5,141 nucleotides of DNA from Planctomycetota bacterium. Its GTDB lineage: Bacteria > Planctomycetota > Phycisphaerae > SM23-33 > FEN-1343. The notes below the pieces were generated by a model. That model did no database searches, was not told the DNA's origin, and saw only the letters and a list, made by a program, of their open reading frames with translations. Positions 1 to 5,141 of the stretch are shown piece by piece (within the stretch, counting starts at the first letter, position 1; every line of letters starts with the position of its first letter). The stretch lies in NCBI GenBank assembly GCA_013203365.1, contig JABMQG010000419.1, positions 1-5,141 on the forward strand, read 5' to 3'. The translations under genes were made by a program, and so were the position numbers.

Positions 1-1071
1 GCCATGAGCGGCGGGGTTGATTCCTCTGTGGCGGCGTGGCTGCTTCAGCGGCAAGGCTACGAGGTAACAGGCGTGTTCATGTGCCTAGGCGCAGCCGACG
101 GCCAAGCCGGCGGTAAGCAGGCCGACCGGCGGATCTGCTGCGGGTCGATCGAATCGGCCGACGATGCCCGCCGGGTGGCTGGGCAATTGGGAATGCCTTT
201 TTACGTACTGGACTTCGCCCGCGAGTTCGACGCCGTGATCGACTACTTCGCCGCCGAGTATGCCCGCGGGCGGACGCCGAACCCGTGCGCCAGGTGCAAC
301 GAATGGCTGAAATTCGGCAAGCTGTTGCACTACGCCGACGCCGGCGGCGCCCGATACGTGGCAACGGGCCATCACGCCAGGATCGTTCGTTGTGCCGACG
401 GGCCAGCGATTTTTCGCGGGCAGGACCGCGCCAAGGACCAATCGTACGCGTTGTTCGGCCTGCCGGCTGATGTGCTTGCCCGGACGCTGCTGCCGATCGG
501 CGATATCGACAGCAAGGCCGAGGTCCGCCGGCTCGCTCGACAGTTGGGCCTTACTGTTGCGGACAAGCTTGACAGTCAGGACATCTGCTTTATGGCCGAC
601 GATGGGAGCTATCTACATGTTTTGCACCGATGTGGCCCGGAGGCATTGCGTCCCGGGCCGATAGTGGATCACACCGGCAGGCAGGTAGGCATTCATGGGG
701 GCATCGGGCGTTTCACCGTCGGTCAGCGGCGGGGGGTGGGCGTGGCAGCCGGCGTGCCGATGTACGTAATCGCCATCGATAGCGAGACCGCGACCGTCAC
801 CATCGGCCCGCTAGAGACGACCATGGCTGGCCGGCTGGTGGCAACTGGGGCCAACTGGCACTCACCGGTCGGCGACGGGCCGGCCTGCCGGCTCGTTCAG
901 ATACGCTACAATTACGCTGCCCAGCCGGCGACGGTAAGTGCGATGGGAGCCGATCGATTCGAGGCGGTGTTCGACCACCCGGTCCACGCCATAACACCCG
1001 GCCAGGTCGCCGCTGTTTACGAAGGCGACAGGCTGCTGGGCGGCGGCTGGATCGAATCAGGCGGAGATTGA
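1..1071 (+). CDS. mnmA: tRNA-specific 2-thiouridylase MnmA (5' end cut by window edge)
   Basis: MnmA is a cytoplasmic enzyme that adenylates U34 of the tRNAs for Lys, Glu and Gln and replaces its 2-oxygen with sulfur delivered as persulfide, giving the s2U part of mnm5s2U. Counting from the ATG at 4, the PP-loop ATP-binding motif SGGVDSS is at residues 2-8. The family segment ICCGSIESADDARRVA follows at 44-59, TPNPCARCN at 91-99, ATGHHA at 120-125 and SQDICF at 191-196. By family alignment Cys98 and Cys195 correspond to the catalytic pair (E. coli Cys102 and Cys199). Cys95 adds a CxxC that E. coli MnmA lacks but many other bacterial homologues have. The beta-barrel C-terminal part ends normally at a TGA. 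The codon before the ATG is GCC (Ala), matching the usual '..VAMSGGVDSS' context, so the true start lies a few codons upstream of the window and the ATG at 4 is probably internal. The 355 visible residues are close to the usual length of about 360. Confidence 0.97.
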   Translation, partial: AMSGGVDSSVAAWLLQRQGYEVTGVFMCLGAADGQAGGKQADRRICCGSIESADDARRVAGQLGMPFYVLDFAREFDAVIDYFAAEYARGRTPNPCARCNEWLKFGKLLHYADAGGARYVATGHHARIVRCADGPAIFRGQDRAKDQSYALFGLPADVLARTLLPIGDIDSKAEVRRLARQLGLTVADKLDSQDICFMADDGSYLHVLHRCGPEALRPGPIVDHTGRQVGIHGGIGRFTVGQRRGVGVAAGVPMYVIAIDSETATVTIGPLETTMAGRLVATGANWHSPVGDGPACRLVQIRYNYAAQPATVSAMGADRFEAVFDHPVHAITPGQVAAVYEGDRLLGGGWIESGGD

Positions 1072-1126
1072 TATTGGCAATCACACGGGCGTTCGGCGTT
1101 GGGGAGTCGGCCTAGGTTATTCGATA

Positions 1127-2161
1127 ATGCAGGATCGGCCAGAACCATCTCGCATCCTTGGCATTCACAGCGGTGCGCTGGGTGATGTGATACTGTTCGC
1201 CCAACTGCTCAGCGTGCTGAAGCCGGCCGGATGCGCCGTTGCGCTGGCCGCCGGCGGAGCTAAGGCAAGGCTCCTGCGAGAACTGGCGGTTGTGGACGAA
1301 GCGCTTGACTTCGAAACCCTGCCCATGCACGAGGTCTTCGACGCTCACAGGCCCCACCTGGCCTGCGGGCTGCCGAGCAGGCTGGGCCGATGCGATTATT
1401 TAATCAGTTGTTTCGCCACCGGCAGCGAGATAGCCGAGTGTCGGCTGACGGCAATGTGCGATGCCAAGAAGTCGGCATTCCTCCCCATCCGCCCCGGCAT
1501 CGGCTGGGACAGTCACCTGCTGGAACTTTGGGCCGGGCAACTTATCGCCGCGGGTTTCGCTTCAGACCACCTTCGCACCGAAGGGGCCCCCCCACCACAC
1601 CGCGGAGGCGATGTGATGGCCATCGACCTTCCACACTGGTCCGTGCCGGCGGGGATGCGAGTCGAGGCCGCCGAAGCGATAATCGCTGCGGGAGCCGACC
1701 CGGGCGAGGGGTACGTCGTAGCCCACGTCGGTAGCGGCTCGGCGGAGAAGCGCTGGCCTTTGGCTGCGTTCGAAGCCCTGGTCGACTATCTGGACCGGCC
1801 GGTTGTGTTCATTCTCGGCCCGGTTGAAATGGAGCGTCTTGGCGAATCGGCCATTGTCGGCCTGCGACGGCGTGCAGCGGTGCTAACCAAGCCCACGCTG
1901 GCATGTCTTGCCGGCATACTGGCTACGGCGCGGGCATTCGTAGGCAACGATTCCGGCCCTGCCCACCTGGCCGCCGCGGTCGGCACGCCGACGCTGTCGC
2001 TTTTCGGCCCGACGAATCCAGTTCACTTTGCGCCCAGAGGCATCCACACAAGAGTAATTCACCGCCAACTACTGGCAGACCTTCGTCCGCGGACGGTCGC
2101 CGATGCGCTCGCGCGAATGATCGATAAGGATAACAGCAAAGGTCCTCGAGACGTGGATTGA
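1127..2161 (+). CDS. Glycosyltransferase family 9 protein (ADP-heptose:LPS heptosyltransferase-like)
   Basis: This 344-residue protein resembles the GT9 family, whose characterised members (WaaC, WaaF, WaaQ) transfer heptose from ADP-heptose to the lipopolysaccharide inner core at the cytoplasmic face of the inner membrane. The sequence shows a family-like N-terminal glycine motif GALGDVI at residues 16-22 with no signal peptide. The inter-domain nucleotide-sugar motif HVGSGSAEKRWP is at 200-211. The C-terminal Rossmann signature is at 271-303: VGNDSGPAHLAAAVGTP, then SLFGPTNP. Length is normal for the family (about 320-350). The ATG at 1127 fits because the conserved N-terminal motif begins a few residues later, although the Shine-Dalgarno is poor (GGGGAG at 1101-1106 is too far upstream). 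It lies 55 bp after mnmA on the same strand, so co-transcription is likely. Donor and acceptor cannot be assigned: many GT9 proteins outside enterobacteria act on other surface glycans. A seven-C run at 1587-1593, preceded by four G, lies in a linker at codons 154-156. Confidence 0.9.
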   Translation: MQDRPEPSRILGIHSGALGDVILFAQLLSVLKPAGCAVALAAGGAKARLLRELAVVDEALDFETLPMHEVFDAHRPHLACGLPSRLGRCDYLISCFATGSEIAECRLTAMCDAKKSAFLPIRPGIGWDSHLLELWAGQLIAAGFASDHLRTEGAPPPHRGGDVMAIDLPHWSVPAGMRVEAAEAIIAAGADPGEGYVVAHVGSGSAEKRWPLAAFEALVDYLDRPVVFILGPVEMERLGESAIVGLRRRAAVLTKPTLACLAGILATARAFVGNDSGPAHLAAAVGTPTLSLFGPTNPVHFAPRGIHTRVIHRQLLADLRPRTVADALARMIDKDNSKGPRDVD

Positions 2162-2171
2162 GATTGCGGCC

Positions 2172-2297
2172 ATGAAGCGGTTCATTGCAATATTTATCAG
2201 CAAATACGACGTTTATGCCGCGAAGGCCGTTGCATCCGGGCTTTTTTCTGGGGATAGTGAATTAAGGAACAACAACCTGGTTGCGCATATACCTTAG
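2172..2297 (+). CDS. Possible 41-codon small ORF ending in the next gene's RBS (doubtful)
   Basis: An ATG at 2172 opens a 41-codon frame whose TAG (2295-2297) overlaps the AGGAG of the following gene, an arrangement sometimes seen with translationally coupled leader peptides. The peptide begins MKRFIAIFISKYDVY and resembles nothing I recognise. No clear Shine-Dalgarno precedes it. In favour: the segment VASGLFSGDSE reads as VASGLSSGDIE in the corresponding frame upstream of the second copy, with four of six base changes silent. Against: that downstream frame has no equivalent ATG and stops early (TAA 4887-4889). A promoter could equally explain the conservation. Confidence 0.15.
   Translation: MKRFIAIFISKYDVYAAKAVASGLFSGDSELRNNNLVAHIP
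2230..2258 (+). promoter_or_regulatory. Candidate sigma70-type promoter for lyase-like gene A
   Basis: TTGCAT (2230-2235) and GATAGT (2253-2258) are separated by 17 bp. They match the -35 consensus at 3 of 6 positions and the -10 consensus at 4 of 6. The support comes mainly from the duplicate copy, which keeps TTGCAT, the 17-bp spacing and a similar -10 (GATATT) although the spacer itself has changed. It lies about 50 bp upstream of the start codon. The match is weak by itself, and a regulator-binding or coding explanation remains possible. Confidence 0.35.
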
Positions 2298-2300
2298 GAG
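2296..2300 (+). promoter_or_regulatory. Ribosome binding site of lyase-like gene A
   Basis: AGGAG lies 8 bases before the ATG at 2309. It sits in a 27-base block (2282-2308) that matches the equivalent block before the second copy at 24 positions. It fixes the start: the in-frame codons upstream contain no ATG, GTG or TTG before the TGA at 2258-2260. Confidence 0.8.
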
Positions 2301-2308
2301 TTGCCGCC

Positions 2309-4807
2309 ATGACCAAGAGCAAGGGAATACCGAGGAGTTCACGCAAGCAGAAGTACCTGCGAATGCTGATCCAAGGCGACCAGCTTACCTGCAGTGCTGA
2401 ATCGCTGGAAGAGGTTTGTTTTCCACCTATCGAAAACTCCGGCCGGACGCCCGACTGGATGGCCTACGTTCAGTGGTCGCTGTACCAAGCCACCCGTAAG
2501 CGTCGGCACGCCGAGATTGCCAAGCGAATGGTAGCCGGTCCGCGAAATCCCTGGCGGACAGGGACCGGCTACCATCGCGACGAAGCCGTCATGGACGAGT
2601 TTTGCCACTGGCCTTATGCCGTCACATACGTTGGGTTGCGTGATGCGGGCATGCTGACGGCCAGCGAAGACAAATACGCTCGCGGCTGGCTGGAGCAATC
2701 GCTTCGCTTCTGGCAGGAATACCCGAGCTTTAGCAGCGGTGCCACGGAGCAGGACATTGGCAACCTATCGATCACGCCGCCATGCGGGGCGGACTATGCC
2801 GCCCGGCACATTTACAAGGGCAAGTTCGCCAGCAGTCTGCGCGAATTCGCCGACCGGGTGTGGACCAACTACTGGCGGATCGGCGACAGCATTGAGGACG
2901 CCGTGAACTACGAGATTTTTCACACCGTCTACATGCCTATCTGGGCAAAGGTCCGCGGCGAGATGGAGGTTCTGCAGAACTACGTTCGCAACGACACCTA
3001 CGAGCGGGCCTTTCAGCAGATACTGCCCATGGGCGCAGTCTGCGACCAGGGCGACAGTGGGTGGCAATGCGGTTGGGTTGGCTCGATAGCCACTCTTGAG
3101 ATTGCCGCGGCCGTCACCGGTGAAGGCAGGTATGTCTGGCTGGCACAGCGTATGCTGCAATACTTGGAAAAGAGCGGCTACCTGTCGCGCATGGCCGAGT
3201 TGTTCAGGGCCGAGCCTCTGGGCAGCGCCACGCACTGGGCCATTGTACGGAATTGGGCCTCGGATGCGTTTTTTCTTTGCCAGGCGTATCAGTGGTGCAA
3301 CGACAAGATAGCTCCTGTTCAGCCAAAGGGGTTTGAGAGCACTATAACGTACCGTCATCGGCCATCGATGGAGGGAGTGTTCGGCAGGAGCAGCGCCGCA
3401 ATGACACTCAATCCGCATCTTCGCGGCGAGCGATCCGAGGACAAGCTGGTGCTTCGCAGCGGCTACGACGCCCAGGCGAACCACCTTGTCGCCAGCCTGG
3501 ACAGGCCGGCCGGCCACGACCATCAGGACACCGGCGCGATCATTACATGGACCCACCAGGGCAGGGTATATCTGCACGGGCCGTTCTACTATCAGCGAGA
3601 GGCCGTAGCGCACAACCTGGTTTACTGCGGGCCGATGGACAAGTCGCCGGAAGAAGAGATTGGGACGACGTACTTTACCCGGGCCCGCACCGATCTGACT
3701 AAGACCAACCGCTGCGTGACGAACTTCATCGAGGACTTCTCAGAACTTACGATGACTGGCTACAGCTCGCTTTCGTACCACAACAGGCTGGCAACATGGA
3801 ACAGGACGATAATCTACCCGCGAGACGGGGCTTTCCTGCTGGTGGTGGACGAGTTGGACAACCGTGGCGAGGATTTCTGGGCGGCGCCGCTTTGGCATTT
3901 CGAGAAGTTTCACGGCTCTAGCGACTGGTGGGCCGACTGCGAACATGGGGACATTCCCGCCAACGACTACACTTTGAACCGCTGGCCTGTGGAGCCGGGG
4001 AGGGTGCTGGTTGCCTTTCCGCTTCGGGAGAACGCCATGTCCCACCTGCGACAGCGCAATGCGGACTTCGACGAGCCTCGGCCCCACATAAACCTTGAAA
4101 TCGTGGAACGCCATTGGAGCCAGCAGGAGATGGTATATCAGGCGGGCAAGATCGCTGCCGGCCAGAAGGCCCGCTTTATCACCTTGTTGCTGCCCCACGA
4201 CGCGGCGGAAGCAGCCGAGTCGGCGGCCGAGCGGATAAAGGTGGTGGCGCAGGACAAGGACGCATGGTGCCTGGAAGTGTCCGGCAAAGACGGCACGTCA
4301 TGGACAATCGGCATGGTGCCGCCGCGGATGCCGGCGTTCTACGCCCTGCCGAAGAAGGACCATCACGGTTTCATGCCCGCCTGGCTGCGGGAGAAGAAAA
4401 TGGACGTAAGCGACCCGCACGGCGACCGGAGCCAATGGTTTACTGCCGGGCCGATAACGACGGACGCGGAGATCTTTTGCGTTCGCAAGTCGCCTGGCCG
4501 GACGTACATGGCCATGCGGCGAATGCGGGCGTTCGAGATGGGCAACGTCTTTCACCACGCCGAACAGTCGCCCTGCTGGCCACCGACGCGATTCCAGGTT
4601 AATGCCGAGTTCGACCTGGCCGACAAGCGGGGTAGTGTTAATTATTCCTGCCGACGATTTTGCCCGATCGAGCTTTCGCTGGGGATAAAGCCCAGCAAGC
4701 TGCGAGTGCAGGGCGGCGTCAATGGCGTGCCGACGACGGCGGAGGCGAAGGACGGCGTCGTTCATGTTGCACTCAACGCCTTGGGAAGAATCACGGTTGA
4801 AAGATAG
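2309..4807 (+). CDS. Heparinase II/III-like protein, probable polysaccharide lyase or relative (copy A)
   Basis: This intact 832-residue protein has the architecture of heparinase II/III-type and alginate-lyase-type polysaccharide lyases, which cleave uronic-acid glycans by beta-elimination. Residues about 45-335 are rich in helix and aromatic residues, consistent with an alpha/alpha toroid. They include NYEIFHTVY (200-208), whose Asn, His and Tyr are candidates for the active-site cleft. Residues about 378-440 resemble the start of the heparinase II/III beta-sandwich: LRSGYD (382-387), the GHDHQD motif (402-407), a glycine-turn strand pair, and AHN (434-436). The stretch WNRTIIY..FLLVVDEL (497-516) and PLWHFEKFH (527-535) continue that domain. 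A further beta-rich region covers about 675-832. No signal peptide or membrane segment is visible: the N-terminus is basic (KSKGIPRSSRKQK). The product is therefore predicted to be cytoplasmic, unlike most characterised lyases. A near-identical gene starts 115 bp downstream. Substrate and catalytic activity are unproven; this could be a lyase, a hydrolase with the same fold, or an inactive relative. A strong inverted repeat occupies codons 74-89. Confidence 0.6.
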   Translation: MTKSKGIPRSSRKQKYLRMLIQGDQLTCSAESLEEVCFPPIENSGRTPDWMAYVQWSLYQATRKRRHAEIAKRMVAGPRNPWRTGTGYHRDEAVMDEFCHWPYAVTYVGLRDAGMLTASEDKYARGWLEQSLRFWQEYPSFSSGATEQDIGNLSITPPCGADYAARHIYKGKFASSLREFADRVWTNYWRIGDSIEDAVNYEIFHTVYMPIWAKVRGEMEVLQNYVRNDTYERAFQQILPMGAVCDQGDSGWQCGWVGSIATLEIAAAVTGEGRYVWLAQRMLQYLEKSGYLSRMAELFRAEPLGSATHWAIVRNWASDAFFLCQAYQWCNDKIAPVQPKGFESTITYRHRPSMEGVFGRSSAAMTLNPHLRGERSEDKLVLRSGYDAQANHLVASLDRPAGHDHQDTGAIITWTHQGRVYLHGPFYYQREAVAHNLVYCGPMDKSPEEEIGTTYFTRARTDLTKTNRCVTNFIEDFSELTMTGYSSLSYHNRLATWNRTIIYPRDGAFLLVVDELDNRGEDFWAAPLWHFEKFHGSSDWWADCEHGDIPANDYTLNRWPVEPGRVLVAFPLRENAMSHLRQRNADFDEPRPHINLEIVERHWSQQEMVYQAGKIAAGQKARFITLLLPHDAAEAAESAAERIKVVAQDKDAWCLEVSGKDGTSWTIGMVPPRMPAFYALPKKDHHGFMPAWLREKKMDVSDPHGDRSQWFTAGPITTDAEIFCVRKSPGRTYMAMRRMRAFEMGNVFHHAEQSPCWPPTRFQVNAEFDLADKRGSVNYSCRRFCPIELSLGIKPSKLRVQGGVNGVPTTAEAKDGVVHVALNALGRITVER
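2528..2575. repeat. Perfect 14-bp inverted repeat inside lyase-like gene A
   Basis: The left arm ATGGTAGCCGGTCC (2528-2541) is the exact reverse complement of the right arm GGACCGGCTACCAT (2562-2575), with a 20-base loop. Within the loop, TCCCTG (2548-2553) can pair with CAGGGA (2559-2564). This gives an alternative fold with an 11-bp outer stem, a bulge and a 6-bp inner hairpin. The element covers exactly 16 codons (Met74 to His89), so both strands read Met-Val-Ala-Gly at the start and Thr-Gly-Tyr-His at the end. There is no T-run, so it is not an intrinsic terminator. Its function is unknown. Confidence 0.9.
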
Positions 4808-4845
4808 GATATCCGCGGAGGCTTGGCGGCTAAGAACTAAGAATG

Positions 4846-4874
4846 TTGCATCTGGCCTTTCTTCTGGTGATATT
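4846..4874 (+). promoter_or_regulatory. Candidate sigma70-type promoter for lyase-like gene B
   Basis: TTGCAT (4846-4851) and GATATT (4869-4874) stand 17 bp apart, exactly as in the candidate before copy A. The -10 matches consensus at 4 of 6 positions and the -35 at 3 of 6. If real, it would start transcription about 40 bp before the start codon. Confidence 0.35.
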
Positions 4875-4908
4875 GAGTACGAGTGCTAATTAAGCTGCGC
4901 ACATACCT

Positions 4909-4914
4909 AAGGAG
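4909..4914 (+). promoter_or_regulatory. Ribosome binding site of lyase-like gene B
   Basis: AAGGAG is 8 bases upstream of the ATG at 4923, the same spacing as in copy A, and a slightly better match to the anti-Shine-Dalgarno. The nearest in-frame upstream stop is TAA at 4887-4889, and no other start codon lies between. Confidence 0.85.
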
Positions 4915-4922
4915 TTGACGCC

Positions 4923-5141
4923 ATGACCAAGAGCAAGGGAAGACCGAGCAGTTCTCGCAGGCAGAAGTACCTGCGAATGCTGATCCAAGCCGACCAACTT
5001 ACCGGCAGTCCCGAATCGCTGGAAGAGATCTGTTTTCCACCTATCGAAAACTCCGGGAGGGCACCCGACTGGCTGGCCTATGTTCATTGGTCGCTGTACC
5101 AGGCCACCCGGAAGCGTCGGCACGCCGAGATCGCCAAGCGA
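4923..5141 (+). CDS. Heparinase II/III-like protein, copy B (3' end beyond window)
   Basis: Only the first 73 codons are visible; the frame is open to the last base. They match residues 1-73 of the preceding gene at 63 positions (86%). Changes are Ile7Arg, Arg9Ser, Lys13Arg, Gly23Ala, Cys28Gly, Ala30Pro, Val36Ile, Thr47Ala, Met51Leu and Gln55His. The shared stretches CFPPIENSGR (37-46) and WSLYQATRKRRHAEIAKR (56-73) suggest the same N-terminal fold. Function is assigned only by similarity to its neighbour, because the diagnostic beta-sandwich residues lie outside the window. Like copy A, it begins with a basic, non-hydrophobic N-terminus and no signal peptide. Whether it is full length or a pseudogene cannot be seen here. 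Confidence 0.85.
   Translation, partial: MTKSKGRPSSSRRQKYLRMLIQADQLTGSPESLEEICFPPIENSGRAPDWLAYVHWSLYQATRKRRHAEIAKR

Larger units (their letters stand above)
2162..2308. other. 147-bp spacer between the GT9 gene and the first lyase-like gene
   Basis: This gap is more AT-rich than its surroundings, especially 2180-2215. Its distal part (2229-2308) is repeated upstream of the second lyase-like gene and holds a candidate promoter and a ribosome binding site. It also contains a 41-codon open frame, listed separately. I saw no GC-rich hairpin followed by a T-run after the GT9 stop. The T-run at 2242-2247 lacks a convincing stem, so read-through from the GT9 gene is possible. Confidence 0.6.
2229..2527 (+). 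repeat. Direct repeat, copy A (leader plus first 73 codons)
   Basis: This segment corresponds to 4845-5141, displaced by about 2.6 kb. The coding part (2309-2527) matches at 198 of 219 positions by hand alignment. The leader part has two conserved blocks (2229-2261, 27 of 33 identical; 2282-2308, 24 of 27) around a 20-base segment that is not conserved and is 18 bases in the other copy. The repeat certainly continues beyond the window, so its full length is unknown. Confidence 0.95.
4808..4922. other. 115-bp spacer between the two lyase-like genes
   Basis: The first 37 bases (4808-4844) are unlike the region before copy A. From 4845 on, the sequence follows the copy A leader. A short CCGC/GCGG pairing (4813-4829) is too weak and has no T-run, so no intrinsic terminator is supported. 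The second gene may be transcribed both by read-through from the first and from its own promoter. Confidence 0.6.
4845..5141 (+). repeat. Direct repeat, copy B (leader plus first 73 codons, cut by window end)
   Basis: This is the second copy of the segment at 2229-2527. Differences in the coding part include both silent and amino-acid changes with no frame disruption, and those in the leader include a 2-base length difference in the variable middle. This is diverged duplication rather than a recent identical copy. Confidence 0.95.

Noticed and set aside
2229..2258. Possible intrinsic terminator around ATCC...T6...GGAT
   Set aside because: The T-run is in the loop rather than after a stem, and the stem would be only about 4 bp.
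2339..2698. Minus-strand open frame (119 codons) whose sequence recurs at 4890-5123
   Set aside because: The two antisense frames are similar only because the sense genes are about 90% identical. They give no independent sign of coding.
3504..3515. 12-bp palindrome GGCCGGCCGGCC, and a similar ACCGGCCGGT at 1794-1803
   Set aside because: These are low-complexity GC palindromes inside coding sequence, expected in GC-rich genes, and no copies sit in regulatory positions.
2765..3613. 282-codon open frame on the - strand
   Set aside because: It lies wholly inside the 832-residue gene on the opposite strand. It is a by-product of GC-rich codon use, with no ribosome binding site seen and no recognisable family.
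3740..4765. Minus-strand frames of 152 and 155 codons (3740-4198, 4298-4765)
   Set aside because: They are antisense shadows of the lyase-like gene, with no recognisable domain and no independent start signals.
4843..4893. 16-codon hydrophobic peptide frame (MLHLAFLLVILSTSAN) before copy B, leader-peptide-like
   Set aside because: The same frame in the copy A leader is broken by a TAG after GGA and has no matching ATG. No clear Shine-Dalgarno precedes it.

Overview
The window is GC-rich, gene-dense bacterial DNA with every supported gene on the + strand. A GT9 (heptosyltransferase-type) glycosyltransferase points to a Gram-negative cell that builds lipopolysaccharide or another surface glycan. 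The large heparinase-II/III-like proteins without signal peptides and the overall style suggest a Planctomycetota/PVC-type or similar polysaccharide-degrading bacterium. This placement is an inference from gene content; no rRNA or other firm taxonomic marker is present.

Layout. Positions 1-1071 hold mnmA, the tRNA U34 2-thiolation enzyme, missing only its first few codons at the window edge. After a 55-bp gap, 1127-2161 encodes a GT9 glycosyltransferase, probably in the same transcription unit. A relatively AT-rich 147-bp spacer (2162-2308) follows, with a candidate promoter and a good Shine-Dalgarno. Then 2309-4807 encodes an 832-residue heparinase-II/III-like protein (probable polysaccharide lyase or relative). 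A 115-bp spacer (4808-4922) leads to the first 73 codons of a second copy of the same gene (4923-5141), cut by the window end.

The main feature is the tandem pair of lyase-like genes. Where both can be read they share about 90% of bases (198 of 219) and 63 of 73 residues. The duplication includes the upstream region: two conserved blocks, one with a possible -35/-10 pair at identical 17-bp spacing and one with the ribosome binding site, flank a variable spacer. Each copy may therefore carry its own expression signals. Neither protein has a signal peptide, which is unusual for this enzyme class and suggests cytoplasmic work on imported oligosaccharides or an unrecognised role.

A second unexplained feature is a perfect 14-bp inverted repeat inside the first lyase-like gene (2528-2575). 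It spans exactly 16 codons (74-89) and has an additional nested 6-bp hairpin. Copy B is cut off one base before the equivalent position, so whether the element is shared cannot be seen here.

mnmA and the GT9 gene are housekeeping and envelope genes with no evident functional link to the lyase-like pair. No RNA gene, CRISPR array, transposase or convincing intrinsic terminator was found.
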